A stretch of 64,000 nucleotides of DNA from positions 21,059 to 85,058 of the forward strand of contig NZ_JYNX01000059.1 in NCBI RefSeq assembly GCF_001044255.1, written 5' to 3'. A model generated the notes under the pieces. The model did no database searches and was not told where the DNA came from. It saw only the letters and a list, made by a program, of their open reading frames with translations. A program made the translations under genes and the position numbers. This stretch comes from Mycolicibacterium chubuense (GTDB lineage: Bacteria; Actinomycetota; Actinomycetes; Mycobacteriales; Mycobacteriaceae). This document shows positions 16,612 to 28,396 of the stretch, in pieces (position 1 is the stretch's first letter; the number at the start of each line of letters is the position of its first letter).

Positions 16612-17388
16612 GTGCCCACGCAAACCGAGGACCTGCGGCGCCGGATCGTGGCCGACATCAACGCCGGCGTCCCCGGCGCCAAGCTGGGTAGCGAGCGGGA
16701 ACTGGCCGAGCGGTACCGCACCAGCCGCTCGAGCCTGCGCCAGGTGCTCGCCGCCCTGGAGGAGGCAGGCCTCATCGACCGGGTGATCGGCCGGGCCGGC
16801 GGGATCTTCATCAGCCACGCCCAGGTCCAACGCAGCCTCTCTGACGTCGTCGGGGTGCCCGCGTTCCTGGCCAGCCAGGGCTACGTCGCGGGCACCCGGG
16901 TGCTGTCGACCAAGATCGGCGCACCCGACGCCACCACCCAGAACGCGCTCGGCCTCGCCGCCGACGACTTCGTCGTCGAGATCCAGCGGGTCCGCCTCGC
17001 CGACGGGTCGCCGATCTCGCTGGAACTGGCCCAGTTTCCCGCCGACGCCTTCCCCGGTCTGCTCGAACAGCAACTCGGCGGCTCGCTCTACGAGATCCTG
17101 GAGACGCAGTACGGACTGGTCACCGCACGCGCCGACGAACGCATCGAGGCCGTCAACGCGACGCCCGAGGAGGCAACGCTGCTGGGCATCAAACCGAAAT
17201 CGGCGCTGCTGTTGATCACCCGGGTCACCTACGACCAGCACGACACCCCGTGCGAGTTCTCCCGCGACCTGTTCCGCGGCGATCGCACCCGGCTGGCCGT
17301 CACCGCCCAGGGCCGCGGAATCGGGGTGGCCGCGTCGGTGGCGGCGGCCTCGGTGGCGCTGCAGAGTCAGGGGCGGCGGGCGGTCTGA
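16612..17388 (+). CDS. GntR/HutC-type transcriptional regulator of the microcompartment locus
   Basis: 258 residues with an N-terminal winged helix ('[28 protein letters not shown]') and a C-terminal effector domain of the UTRA type ('[19 protein letters not shown]', then '[15 protein letters not shown]'). GTG 16612 is preceded by AGGAGG four bases upstream; an upstream ATG at 16576 would begin inside the operator. The shared TTGG-N5-CCAA sites here and at 9494-9510 suggest that it represses itself and both arms of the locus until the amine or a phosphorylated intermediate is present. The ligand is not identifiable from sequence. Confidence 0.88.
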   Translation: MPTQTEDLRRRIVADINAGVPGAKLGSERELAERYRTSRSSLRQVLAALEEAGLIDRVIGRAGGIFISHAQVQRSLSDVVGVPAFLASQGYVAGTRVLSTKIGAPDATTQNALGLAADDFVVEIQRVRLADGSPISLELAQFPADAFPGLLEQQLGGSLYEILETQYGLVTARADERIEAVNATPEEATLLGIKPKSALLLITRVTYDQHDTPCEFSRDLFRGDRTRLAVTAQGRGIGVAASVAAASVALQSQGRRAV

Positions 17389-17401
17389 GGCGAGTGGATT
17401 C

Positions 17402-18286
17402 ATGACGAACCCACCCGGCGCGGGCCGGTTCGCGCCGAGCCCGTCGGCGGATCTGCACATCGGCAACCTGCGCACCGCGGTGCTGGCCTGGCTGTTCGCC
17501 CGCTCGACCGGGCGGCGCTTCCTGATGCGCGTGGAGGACCTCGACGACCGCACCCACACCGACATCGCCGACCGCCAACTCGCCGACCTGGCCGCACTCG
17601 GCGTCACCTGGGACGCGCCGGCCACCCGCCAGACCGAGCATCCACAGCGCTACGACGCCGTGGTCGACACGCTGGCGCGCCGCGGCCTGCTCTACGAATG
17701 CTATTGCACCAGAAAGGATATCGCGCAGGCGCCGCGCGCTCCCCACGCCCCTGAGGGAGCCTACCCGGGAACGTGCCGCGACCTCTCCGACACCGAGCGT
17801 GCACGACGGCGCGCGGAGACGGGCCGCCCGCCGGCCCTGCGGCTGCGCACCGACACGTCGACCCACACCGTGCGCGACGTGCTGCACGGCGACTACACCG
17901 GTCTGGTGGACGACTTCGTGGTGCGCCGCGGCGACGGGGTGCCGGCCTACAACCTCGCGGTGGTCGTCGACGACGCCGCCTCGGGCATCGACCAGGTGGT
18001 GCGCGGCGACGACCTGCTGTCCTCGTCGCCGCGCCAGACACACCTCGCACGGCTGCTCGGGCACCCGGAGCCGATCTATGCGCACGTGCCACTGGTCCTC
18101 AACGCCGACGGCGCACGGCTGGCCAAGCGGGACGGGGCGGTGACCCTCGCCGAGATCGGGGTGGACCGGGCGCTGGCCCAGATCGCGGACTCGCTGGGGT
18201 TCTCCGCGCGCACGGTGGCGGGAATGCTGCCGGAATTCGATCCGGCGCGTCTGCCCCGCGGCCCGTGGGTATACCTGCCCGGGTGA
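17402..18286 (+). CDS. gluQ: Glutamyl-Q tRNA(Asp) synthetase
   Basis: 294 residues corresponding to a glutamyl-tRNA synthetase lacking the anticodon-binding half. Such enzymes glutamylate the queuosine base of tRNA(Asp). It has the HIGH-like '[14 protein letters not shown]', a zinc site in '[10 protein letters not shown]' plus 'GTCRD', and a KMSKS-like 'LAKRDGA'. Length and missing C-terminal domain separate it from GltX. A queuine tRNA-ribosyltransferase gene (tgt) lies 5 kb downstream, so both enzymes of this modification branch are in the window. ATG 17402 is 13 bases after the regulator stop. Confidence 0.92.
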   Translation: MTNPPGAGRFAPSPSADLHIGNLRTAVLAWLFARSTGRRFLMRVEDLDDRTHTDIADRQLADLAALGVTWDAPATRQTEHPQRYDAVVDTLARRGLLYECYCTRKDIAQAPRAPHAPEGAYPGTCRDLSDTERARRRAETGRPPALRLRTDTSTHTVRDVLHGDYTGLVDDFVVRRGDGVPAYNLAVVVDDAASGIDQVVRGDDLLSSSPRQTHLARLLGHPEPIYAHVPLVLNADGARLAKRDGAVTLAEIGVDRALAQIADSLGFSARTVAGMLPEFDPARLPRGPWVYLPG

Positions 18287-18318
18287 GCAGAACCCTTCTG
18301 ATCGTCGGCCGGTGTTGC

Positions 18319-18324
18319 TAGCGT
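18319..18324 (+). promoter_or_regulatory. -10 element of a leaderless promoter (TAGCGT)
   Basis: TAGCGT ends seven bases before GTG 18332, placing the transcription start at the codon. The alternative GTG 18323 lies inside the element and is thus unlikely to be used. Confidence 0.55.
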
Positions 18325-18331
18325 GCGGCCG

Positions 18332-19801
18332 GTGCATCGACTACGCCGCACGCTGCCGGCGATCCTCCTCCTCGCGGCGCTGATCCTCGCCGGCTGTGCC
18401 GGCTCCTCCGGTGGGGGTGACACCCCCATCAAGTCCGCCGGCGTCCTGCGCGTCGGCACCGAGGGGGTCTACTCCCCGTTCTCCTACCACGACGCCACCG
18501 GCCAGCTCGTCGGCTACGACGTCGACGTGGCCCGCGCCGTCGCCGACAAGATCGGCGTCACCGTGGAGTTCGTCGAGACGCCGTGGGACTCGATGTTCGC
18601 CGCCCTGGAGGCCAACCGGTTCGACGTGGTCGCCAACGAAGTGACGATCAACGACGAGCGCAAGGCGAAATACGATCTCTCGCAGCCGTATTCGATCGGC
18701 GAGGGCGTGATCGTCACCCGCGCGGACGACAACTCCATCACCTCGCTGGACGACCTCAAGGGCAAGGTCGCCGCCGAGAACGCCACCAGCAACTGGTCGG
18801 AGGTCGCCCGCAAGGCCGGCGCCCGGGTGGAGTCGGTCGAGGGCTTCACGCAGGCGATCACGCTGCTCAGCCAGGGCCGCGTCGACGTCGTTATCAACGA
18901 CAGCATCGCGGTGTACGCCTATCTCGCCGAGACCAAGGACTCCTCGGTCAAGATCGCCGGCACCGTCGGGGAGAAGAGCGAGCAGGGCTTCGCGGCCCGC
19001 AAGGACAGCGGCATGCTGCCCGAACTGAACGCCGCCCTGGATGAACTACGCGCCGACGGCACGCTCGCCGCGATCTCGCAGAAGTATCTGAACGCCAACG
19101 CCTCCGGCGCCCCGGAGGCGGCCGATGCGAAGCCCGGCCGGTCGACGTGGCAACTGATCGGCGAGAACCTCTGGCCGCTGGCCCGCGCCGCGCTGACCAT
19201 GACGATCCCGCTGACCATCATCAGCTTCGCCCTCGGTCTGGTGATCGCGCTGGCGGTGGCGCTGGCGCGACTGTCGTCGAACGTCGTCGCGAGCAACGTC
19301 GCCCGGTTCTACATCTCGGTGATCCGCGGGACGCCGCTGCTGGTGCAACTGTTCATCGTGTTCTTCGCGCTGCCGCAGTTCGGGGTGAGGATCGATCCGT
19401 TCCCGGCCGCGGTGATCGCGTTCTCGCTCAACGTCGGTGGCTATGCCGCCGAGATCATCCGATCGGCGATCCAGAGCATCCCGAAGGGCCAGTGGGAGGC
19501 CGCGCAGACCATCGGCCTGGACTACACCGGCACGCTGCGCCGGATCATCCTGCCCCAGGCCGCCCGGGTGGCCGTGCCGCCGCTGTCGAACACGTTGATC
19601 TCGCTGGTCAAAGACACCTCCCTGGCGTCGACGATCCTGGTGACCGAACTCCTGCGACAGGCGCAGATCATCGCGGCACCCACGTTCGAGTTCTTCGCCC
19701 TGTACGGCACGGCGGCCGTGTACTACTGGGTGATCTGCCTGGTGCTGTCGTTCGGTCAAGCCAGGATCGAACGCCGACTGGAGAGGTATGTGGCGAAGTG
19801 A
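18332..19801 (+). CDS. Fused glutamine/polar amino acid ABC transporter: binding protein plus permease
   Basis: 489 residues joining two ABC importer parts. A lipoprotein signal '[12 protein letters not shown]' has its lipid-accepting cysteine at 22. Residues about 35-260 are a GlnH-type solute-binding domain ('[20 protein letters not shown]', '[20 protein letters not shown]'). From about 275 a GlnP-type permease follows with its EAA loop '[23 protein letters not shown]'. Such fusions fix binding protein to permease stoichiometry and are known in some Gram-positive glutamine importers. The ATPase gene overlaps the stop by four bases (GTGA), so the two genes form a whole importer. Exact substrate is not provable. 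Confidence 0.9.
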   Translation: MHRLRRTLPAILLLAALILAGCAGSSGGGDTPIKSAGVLRVGTEGVYSPFSYHDATGQLVGYDVDVARAVADKIGVTVEFVETPWDSMFAALEANRFDVVANEVTINDERKAKYDLSQPYSIGEGVIVTRADDNSITSLDDLKGKVAAENATSNWSEVARKAGARVESVEGFTQAITLLSQGRVDVVINDSIAVYAYLAETKDSSVKIAGTVGEKSEQGFAARKDSGMLPELNAALDELRADGTLAAISQKYLNANASGAPEAADAKPGRSTWQLIGENLWPLARAALTMTIPLTIISFALGLVIALAVALARLSSNVVASNVARFYISVIRGTPLLVQLFIVFFALPQFGVRIDPFPAAVIAFSLNVGGYAAEIIRSAIQSIPKGQWEAAQTIGLDYTGTLRRIILPQAARVAVPPLSNTLISLVKDTSLASTILVTELLRQAQIIAAPTFEFFALYGTAAVYYWVICLVLSFGQARIERRLERYVAK

Positions 19802-20577
19802 CCGAGCAGCCCACCGAGAGCCGGCGCGAGAACCGGATCGTCGCCGACGGCGTACGCAAGTCCTTCGGGCCGCTCGAGGTGCTCAAGGGCGTCTCGTTCA
19901 CCGTGCCCCGCGGCTCGGCGACCACGATCATCGGTCCGTCCGGGTCGGGGAAGACCACGCTGCTGCGGGCACTGAACGCGCTCGACACCCCCGATGCCGG
20001 CGTCATCGCGGTCGGTGACGTCGAGATCGACTTCTCCGGCCCCGTCACCAAGGACCAATTGCGGCGCTACCGGGCCCAGAGCGGTTTCGTGTTCCAGTCG
20101 CACAATCTGTTCCCGCACAAGACGGTGCTGCAGAACGTCACCGAGGGACCGGTGATCGCGCAGAAGCGGCCCCGCGAGGAGGCCGAGGCCGAGGCGGTGC
20201 AACTGCTCGAGCAGGTCGGGCTGGCCGACAAGCGGGACCAGTACCCGTTCCAGCTGTCCGGCGGCCAGCAGCAGCGCGTCGGCATCGCCCGCGCGCTGGC
20301 GATGAAACCGAAGGTGGTGTTGTTCGACGAGCCGACCTCGGCGCTGGATCCCGAGCTCGTCGGAGAGGTTCTCGCGGTCATCCGCGACCTGGCTGTCGAG
20401 GGCTGGACCCTGGTGATCGTCACCCACGAGATCCAATTCGCCAAGCAGGTTTCCGACCAGGTGCTGTTCACCGACCAGGGTGTGATCCTCGAGCAGGGGC
20501 CGCCCGCGGCGGTGATCGGAGATCCGCAGCACGAGCGCACCCGGCAGTTCCTGCAGAGAATTCTCAACCCGCTGTAG
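19798..20577 (+). CDS. Polar amino acid ABC transporter ATP-binding protein (GlnQ-like)
   Basis: A 259-residue ABC ATPase with Walker A 'GPSGSGKTT', Q-loop '[13 protein letters not shown]', signature 'LSGGQQQR', Walker B '[13 protein letters not shown]' and switch histidine in 'IVTHEI'. These are the residues of the PAAT/GlnQ subfamily. GTG 19798 is selected because it overlaps the permease stop (GTGA), giving coupled translation; an open frame reaches further upstream but only as a shadow of the permease gene. It should power the fused binding protein-permease encoded before it. Confidence 0.93.
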   Translation: MTEQPTESRRENRIVADGVRKSFGPLEVLKGVSFTVPRGSATTIIGPSGSGKTTLLRALNALDTPDAGVIAVGDVEIDFSGPVTKDQLRRYRAQSGFVFQSHNLFPHKTVLQNVTEGPVIAQKRPREEAEAEAVQLLEQVGLADKRDQYPFQLSGGQQQRVGIARALAMKPKVVLFDEPTSALDPELVGEVLAVIRDLAVEGWTLVIVTHEIQFAKQVSDQVLFTDQGVILEQGPPAAVIGDPQHERTRQFLQRILNPL

Positions 20578-20602
20578 CGGGCACCGTGAGAGGGTGTGCT
20601 GC

Positions 20603-21964
20603 ATGGCAGTACACGAGGCCGACGTCATCATCGTCGGTGCCGGCATCTCCGGGTTGATCGCGGCGCGCACCGTCCTCGCGGCGGGTCTGACCCCACTGAT
20701 CCTCGAGGCCGACGAGCGGGTCGGCGGGCGGATCCTCACCGAGGAGGTGCTGCCCGGCCTCCCCGTCGAGATCGGCGCGCAATGGATCGGCGACACGCAT
20801 CACCGGATGTTCGCGCTGGCAGACGAACTCGGTGTCGAGACCTATCCGCAGTACGACGAGGGCGAGACGTCCTACCAGCTGGCAGGGTCGCCGGTACTGC
20901 GGCAGAACGACTTTCACCGCCGCTTCGGCGACGAACTGGCCGAGCTCACCAAGGTGCTGCGGCTACTCGACGAATTGGCGGCCGAGGTACCGCCCGAGGC
21001 GCCGTGGCGGGCGCCGCGCGCCGAAGAGTGGGACGCGATCACCGCGGGTGCGTGGTACGACGGGCAGGGCCTGTCACCGGTCGCCCGGACGCTGCTCGAG
21101 ATCTGCACCGTCGGGATTCTCGCGGTGCCGACCGTCGAGGTGTCGTTCCTGCACCTGCTGTTCACGATCCAGACGTGCGGGGTCACCGCGGAACTGTTCG
21201 CCGAGTCCGAGGGCGGTGCGCAGACCACCCGTTTCGTGGGCGGCACGGCCGAGATCCCGAACCGGTTGGCGGCGCTGGTCGAAAGCCATCTGGTGCTCGA
21301 CGCGCCCGTGCAGGAGATCGAGCACACCGCCGACAGCGTGACCGTTCGGTGCCGCGGCGGCCGGACCGCCCGAGCGCGGCGCGTCATCATCGCGATCTCC
21401 CCGATGCTGGCCGGGCGCATCATGTACGACCCGCCGCTGTCCGGCTACCGCGACCAGCTCACCCAGCGGATGCCCAATTCCGCAGCGATGAAGGCGTTCT
21501 TCGTCTACGACGAACCCTTCTGGCGGACAGACGGTTTGAACGGGCAGCTGATCTCCGACGTCGGGCCCGCCCGGATGTCCAACGACACCTGTCTCCCCGG
21601 CGACGACCACGGGGTGATCCTGATGTTCCTCGAAGGCGAACAGGCACGCACCCACGGCCACTGGTCGCAGGAGGAGCGGCGTGCCGCGCTCACCGCGGAA
21701 CTGGTACGCCACTACGGCGACAAGGCCGCCCGTCCGATCGCCTACGTCGACGGCGAGTGGGGCAGCCGCCAATGGACCCGCGGCTGCTACAACGCGAACT
21801 GCGGACCGCTGGTGTGGACCACGTACGGATCCGCGCTCGCCGAGCCCATCGGCGTCATCCACTGGGCGTCGACCGACACCGCGACGCAGTGGAGCGCCTA
21901 CATGGAGGGTGCGGTCGAGGCCGGTGAGCGCGCCGCCCGGGAAGTGATCGAGGCGCTGAGCTAG
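20603..21964 (+). CDS. FAD-dependent amine oxidase (monoamine/putrescine oxidase type)
   Basis: A 453-residue flavoprotein with the Rossmann fingerprint 'DVIIVGAGISGLIAARTVLAAG' split over the first strand and helix and the second ADP contact 'LILEADERVGGR'. The C-terminal FAD motif is in 'PIGVIHWASTDTATQWSAYMEGAVEAGERAA', typical of the MAO/putrescine oxidase family that deaminates amines to aldehydes with H2O2 production. GAGAGGG lies nine bases before ATG 20603; GTG 20594 is a weaker alternative. The P450 gene converges on it with only six bases between stops. Amine substrate unknown. Confidence 0.9.
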   Translation: MAVHEADVIIVGAGISGLIAARTVLAAGLTPLILEADERVGGRILTEEVLPGLPVEIGAQWIGDTHHRMFALADELGVETYPQYDEGETSYQLAGSPVLRQNDFHRRFGDELAELTKVLRLLDELAAEVPPEAPWRAPRAEEWDAITAGAWYDGQGLSPVARTLLEICTVGILAVPTVEVSFLHLLFTIQTCGVTAELFAESEGGAQTTRFVGGTAEIPNRLAALVESHLVLDAPVQEIEHTADSVTVRCRGGRTARARRVIIAISPMLAGRIMYDPPLSGYRDQLTQRMPNSAAMKAFFVYDEPFWRTDGLNGQLISDVGPARMSNDTCLPGDDHGVILMFLEGEQARTHGHWSQEERRAALTAELVRHYGDKAARPIAYVDGEWGSRQWTRGCYNANCGPLVWTTYGSALAEPIGVIHWASTDTATQWSAYMEGAVEAGERAAREVIEALS

Positions 21965-21970
21965 CCTGCG

Positions 21971-23185
21971 TCACAACGTGATCGGCAACTCCGTCATGCC
22001 CCGCAGCGTGACGTTGGGCTTGTAGCCGGGGTCGGCCGCCAGGGTCGCGCCAGGAAAGCGGGCCGTCAACGCGGTCAGCGCCACGGTGGCCTCCAGCCGG
22101 GCCAGCGGCGCGCCGATGCAGAAGTGCGGCCCCTTGCCGAACCCGAGGTGGCGGATCGACGGCCGATCCGGATCGAAATCGTCGGGCCGCTCGACCGCCA
22201 CGGGATCACGGTGGGCAGCAGCCAGCAGCAGCAACATGTTGTCCCCCCGAGGGATTCGCACACCGCCGATGGTCATGTCCTCCCCCGCGATCCTGCCGAT
22301 CAACTGCACCGGCGGGTCGTGGCGCAACGTCTCTTCGATCACCACGGCGGCACGGCCCGGGTCGGCGGCCAGCGCCGCCCACTGATCCGGGTGGCGCAGC
22401 AGCGCCAGGATCGCGTTGGCGATCAGGTTCACCGTGGTCTCGTGGCCCGCGACCAACAGCAGATTGCACGTCGCGACGATCTCGTCCTCGGTCAGGACGT
22501 CCCCGGACTCCTCCACCCCGATCAGCGCCGACATCAGGTCCTCGTGCGGCTCGCGCCGCCGCCGTGCGATCAGCTCGCGCAGGTAGTCCCGCAGCCACAG
22601 ACCGGCCTGCAGCCGCTCCTCGGCGCCGTCGCCGGCAGCCCCGGTGATGGTGAGGAACGGGTCGAGGGACTGGGCGAGCAGCGCCGACGCCGCGCGAAAC
22701 TCTGGCTCGTCCTCGACGGGCACACCGAGCAGACGGCAGATCACCGCGACGGGTAGCGGGTAGGCCAACCCGCTGATCGCGTCGAACGGACTCGCCGCCT
22801 CGCCGAGCAGGGTGTCGACCAGCCCGGCGATGTCGGGTTCGAGCGCCTTGACCACCTTCGGGACGAACGCCTTGCTCACCAGGCGGCGCAACCGGGTGTG
22901 GTCGGGCGGGTCGAGGAACAGGAAGCCGGGCGGCCCGAACGGGCGGGGCGCGGCGCCCTGGGCGATCGCCCGCTGCGCGACCGTGGACTTGAGCCGGTCG
23001 CTGCAGGCCGCCGGATGGCGCAGCACCTCGTCGCAGTCGGCGTAGGAGGAGAACACCGTCAGGTTGTTGTCGGGCAGCTGCAGCGGGCCGCGCTCCCGGA
23101 TCGCGGTGTACAGCGGGTACGGATCGGCGCGGTGGGCCGGGTCGAGCAGCTGCATCAGCAGTGCCTGCGCCGTCGCGGTGGTCAT
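21971..23185 (-). CDS. Cytochrome P450
   Basis: A 404-residue soluble P450. The oxygen-activation motif 'LLVAGHETTVN', the ExxR motif in 'VIEETLRHDPP', and the heme loop 'FGKGPHFCIGAPLAR' with Cys356 are intact. Bacterial class I enzymes of this size take electrons from a ferredoxin; none is encoded nearby. ATG 23185 lies five bases after the tgt stop with GGGAG immediately before it, so the two genes probably share a transcript. CYP family cannot be assigned by eye. Its stop is six bases from that of the convergent amine oxidase gene. Confidence 0.93.
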   Translation of the reverse strand: MTTATAQALLMQLLDPAHRADPYPLYTAIRERGPLQLPDNNLTVFSSYADCDEVLRHPAACSDRLKSTVAQRAIAQGAAPRPFGPPGFLFLDPPDHTRLRRLVSKAFVPKVVKALEPDIAGLVDTLLGEAASPFDAISGLAYPLPVAVICRLLGVPVEDEPEFRAASALLAQSLDPFLTITGAAGDGAEERLQAGLWLRDYLRELIARRRREPHEDLMSALIGVEESGDVLTEDEIVATCNLLLVAGHETTVNLIANAILALLRHPDQWAALAADPGRAAVVIEETLRHDPPVQLIGRIAGEDMTIGGVRIPRGDNMLLLLAAAHRDPVAVERPDDFDPDRPSIRHLGFGKGPHFCIGAPLARLEATVALTALTARFPGATLAADPGYKPNVTLRGMTELPITL

Positions 23186-23189
23186 CTCC

Positions 23190-25818
<2,629 letters not shown>

Positions 25819-25933
25819 CTTCCGCGCTCGTCACATTTTCGTAATTTGGCTAACCCGGGCGAGGGCGCCACCCATACTGCTGGAGATGATCCGCCGGTGT
25901 TGACGGATCACACGACACAAAAGGAGAACCGTG

Positions 25934-26395
25934 GTGAAGCGTGAAATCCTGGTCGCCGTCGGCGGCGCAGCGATCATCATCGCCGGCCTGTCGGGCTGTT
26001 CCTCGGAGAAGAAGTCCGAGACCTCTGGGGAGACCTCGTCGGCCGCCGCAGCCGAAGGCAAGACGACCGTCACCATCGACGGCACAGATCAGGAGATCCA
26101 GGGCAACGTCGTCTGCTCGGACATGGGCGGCAACACGAACATCGCGATCGGCAACGCCAGCACCGGCATCGGCGCCGTCGTCAGCTCCGGCGACAGCCCC
26201 TCGGTGGTATCGGTGGGCCTCGGCAACGTCAACGGCGTGACGCTGGGCTACCAGAGCGGCGCGGGTCAGGGCGAAGCCAAGGTCGAGAAGAACGACAAGA
26301 CCTACAAGATCTCCGGCACCGCCACGGGCGTGGACATGGCCAACCCGATGCAGCCGGTCAACAAGCCCTTCGAGATCGAGGTGAGCTGCCCCTAG
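25934..26395 (+). CDS. lpqH: 19 kDa lipoprotein LpqH
   Basis: 153 residues from GTG 25934. Lipobox 'AGLSGC' places the lipidated cysteine at 22, followed by a Ser/Thr/Ala-rich glycosylation-prone stretch. The mature core '[17 protein letters not shown]' and the C-terminus '[17 protein letters not shown]' match M. tuberculosis LpqH almost word for word, with the two-cysteine pattern kept. AAGGAG (25921-25926) stands seven bases before this GTG; GTG 25931 is the alternative. The leader contains an inverted repeat GATCCG-N10-CGGATC (25888-25909). It ends with a four-base overlap against the convergent DUF732 gene. Confidence 0.95.
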   Translation: MKREILVAVGGAAIIIAGLSGCSSEKKSETSGETSSAAAAEGKTTVTIDGTDQEIQGNVVCSDMGGNTNIAIGNASTGIGAVVSSGDSPSVVSVGLGNVNGVTLGYQSGAGQGEAKVEKNDKTYKISGTATGVDMANPMQPVNKPFEIEVSCP

Positions 26396-26736
26396 CTGGG
26401 GATGTAGCCGGCGGCCGACTGCCGCAGTTGCCAGATCTGCGCGGGGCACAGCTCGTTGACGGCCTGATTGATCAGGTAGGCGCCCTGGTAGTAATCGGCG
26501 GTGCGGAAGTCGGCCTTCACCTGGTTGACCAGATCGGCATAGCTCGTCTTCGCGGCCACCCGGTCGCAGATGCTGCGACCGTAGCCGAGCGCGGCGTCGG
26601 CGTTGGGGAAGTTGTACCCGGGCCGCACCGTGACGTTCACGAGATAGGCCACCACGTCGGCGCCGGCCGGGGCCGCGCCGAACAGGGCACCCACCCCGAG
26701 CACCACCCCCGTCACCGCACTCACCAGCGCCTTCAT
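26392..26736 (-). CDS. Secreted DUF732-type protein
   Basis: 114 residues with a Sec signal peptide ('[24 protein letters not shown]', cleavage about residue 26) and a small helical domain with two cysteines, '[10 protein letters not shown]' and '[14 protein letters not shown]', which probably form a disulfide. The pattern of 'YLVNV...[16 protein letters not shown]' is that of DUF732, a family abundant in mycobacteria with unknown function. A TAGGGT -10 ends eight bases before the ATG, fitting leaderless expression. It is divergent from another small secreted protein. Confidence 0.85.
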   Translation of the reverse strand: MKALVSAVTGVVLGVGALFGAAPAGADVVAYLVNVTVRPGYNFPNADAALGYGRSICDRVAAKTSYADLVNQVKADFRTADYYQGAYLINQAVNELCPAQIWQLRQSAAGYIPS

Positions 26737-26744
26737 GGTCGGTC

Positions 26745-26750
26745 ACCCTA
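26745..26750 (-). promoter_or_regulatory. -10 element (TAGGGT) for the DUF732 gene
   Basis: On the minus strand TAGGGT is followed by eight bases and then ATG 26736, the leaderless arrangement seen repeatedly in this window. Confidence 0.45.
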
Positions 26751-26814
26751 CGCGCTGCGGGCCGATGTCGCGGCAATGCCGGCAAACTCCGCTCATGATC
26801 GCGGGGCGACGATC

Positions 26815-26820
26815 TAGGCT
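26815..26820 (+). promoter_or_regulatory. -10 element (TAGGCT) of a leaderless promoter
   Basis: TAGGCT ends exactly seven bases before ATG 26828, so transcription should begin at the start codon. Confidence 0.55.
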
Positions 26821-26827
26821 CGTGCCC

Positions 26828-27205
26828 ATGAAGCGCAGTGGTGTGGTCGCGTTCGCGGGTGGTCTGCTCGTCGCTCCGTTGCTCGGACTCGGTGTCGGCT
26901 CCGCCGCGGCGTCCCCCGGGGCCTGCGACGACGCGGGCTGTGTTCCGTATGTGGACCGGGGTGTTCAGGCCGGCGGCGAGTGCAACCAGGGCACCCGGTA
27001 CAACTTCGGACTGGACGCCGGCGGCAACACGCTGGCGTGCAGCTCGAAGGGAGCATGGGTGTCATCGCCGCCCCTGACCGGGGTGCGCCTGCTGCGCTCC
27101 CCCTGCGGCGACGCGACGGGCGTGGCGCAGACGCCCGACGGCGTGCCACTGAAGTGCTCCGGCGGCGCGTGGACTGCCGACTACTGGGTGATGTTCTACG
27201 GCTGA
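26828..27205 (+). CDS. Small secreted cysteine-rich protein, unknown function
   Basis: 125 residues. An N-terminal signal peptide runs to about 'GSAAAS' and is followed by a mature part with six cysteines ('GACDDAGCVPYVD', 'GGECNQGT', 'LACSSKG', 'RSPCGDA', 'LKCSGGAW'), likely paired in disulfides outside the cell. The aromatic 'TADYWVMFYG' end is typical of small mycobacterial secreted proteins of unknown role. The leaderless promoter defines the ATG. It overlaps the convergent dehydrogenase-like gene by ten bases. Confidence 0.8.
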   Translation: MKRSGVVAFAGGLLVAPLLGLGVGSAAASPGACDDAGCVPYVDRGVQAGGECNQGTRYNFGLDAGGNTLACSSKGAWVSSPPLTGVRLLRSPCGDATGVAQTPDGVPLKCSGGAWTADYWVMFYG

Positions 27206-28266
27206 GCGTCGAAGGCCCGCGCGTTGCGGATCAGCGGCAGCGTCGCCGTCGTCGCGAAACCGACCGGGGCCCGGCAGATCTCGGGCACGGCGTTGAGCAC
27301 CTGCATCGCGGTGGCTACGTTCGCCGACCGCACGTGCTCGGCCATGCTCGCCGGGCGGCTGAAGCTGGCCAGCGAGACGAAGTGCGCCTGCATCGACGGG
27401 TCGCCCTCGATCGTCAGCGTCCAGCCGTGCCGGGGGCTGGGCCAGTGGCCGGGGTACTCACCACCGACCGTCCACAACGTCTCGATCTCGACACGGGGCA
27501 CACCGGCGCGGCGGCCGACCCAGTTCCAGCGCTGTCCGGCGGTGGTCCCCGCGTCCAGCCGGTACTCGAAGATCTGGTGATCCTGTTGCGCGGCAACGGC
27601 TTCCACGGTCGCGGTGACATCGTCGAGGTCCACTCCGAGCGCGTCACCGATCATCCACACCTGCTCGACGAAGATCGAGCTGTTGAACGCCAGGAAGTCC
27701 GTGGCCGTCGGACTGATCGATTCCACCGGCTGCCCGAAAGCCATGTTGTCGAACGTGATTCCGGTGCTCTCGTAGACCGACCAGTCGGCTCGTTCGCACA
27801 GCGTGATCTTCTCGATCCGCCGGCTCATGCCCGACAACGCAAGCGGAAGCACTCCGGACAGATTGCCGGGGTTCAGCCCGCTGCCGTGCACGGAGGTGCC
27901 GCCCAGTTCGCAGGCGGCGAGCACCCGGTCCCGGTCGGCCGGCGCCATGCGGCGCGGATGGAACATGAAGGCGGTCGTGGCGACGTTCTTGCCGCTGGCC
28001 AGCAGTGCGCACACCTCGTCGACCCGCGCGGTGCGCGGCGTGTAGAGCACGCAGTCGGCTTCCACCGCGAGGATCTCCTCGACGTCGGTGGTGGCCGCGA
28101 CACCGACCGGGTCCCGTCCGGCCAGGACGCCGACGTCGACGCCGTTCTTGTCCTCGGAGTAGACCCTGGCCCCGACGAGGTGCAGATCGTCGCGACGTCG
28201 ATCGAGGATCGCGGTCAGCATCTCGGTCCCGACAGCGCCTGTGCCCCACTGGATCACCCGATACAC
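27196..28266 (-). CDS. NAD(P)-binding dihydrodipicolinate reductase-like / amine dehydrogenase family protein
   Basis: 356 residues with an N-terminal Rossmann fold 'YRVIQWGTGAVGTEML' and the 'HGSGLNPGNLSGVLPLAL' segment of the DapB-like family that includes 2,4-diaminopentanoate dehydrogenase. In mycobacteria several paralogues exist without defined substrates. GTG 28266 is chosen because a TACCGT -10 ends seven bases upstream, and because sequence before it has no similarity to the fold. An oxidoreductase role on an amino or imino compound is inferred from the family only. Confidence 0.82.
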   Translation of the reverse strand: MYRVIQWGTGAVGTEMLTAILDRRRDDLHLVGARVYSEDKNGVDVGVLAGRDPVGVAATTDVEEILAVEADCVLYTPRTARVDEVCALLASGKNVATTAFMFHPRRMAPADRDRVLAACELGGTSVHGSGLNPGNLSGVLPLALSGMSRRIEKITLCERADWSVYESTGITFDNMAFGQPVESISPTATDFLAFNSSIFVEQVWMIGDALGVDLDDVTATVEAVAAQQDHQIFEYRLDAGTTAGQRWNWVGRRAGVPRVEIETLWTVGGEYPGHWPSPRHGWTLTIEGDPSMQAHFVSLASFSRPASMAEHVRSANVATAMQVLNAVPEICRAPVGFATTATLPLIRNARAFDAQP

Positions 28267-28273
28267 CCCGCGG

Positions 28274-28279
28274 ACGGTA
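28274..28279 (-). promoter_or_regulatory. -10 element (TACCGT) of a leaderless promoter
   Basis: On the minus strand TACCGT, seven bases, then GTG 28266: the same geometry as the other leaderless promoters listed here. Confidence 0.5.
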
Positions 28280-28396
28280 GCACCGCCGGCACCCACGGCC
28301 GGCAGGTTCTTACGGACCGATGACAAATCACCGTCGCCGGCAGGTCATTGCGGTGTCAAAGAAACGCGGAAGCGGTCCGGGGTGTACTCAGTAAGG

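Noticed and set aside
15757-17625. 622-residue minus-strand open frame
   Set aside because: It lies antisense to the SDR, GntR and gluQ genes, is rich in Arg/Gly/Asp/His, and shows no motif; a GC-bias shadow.
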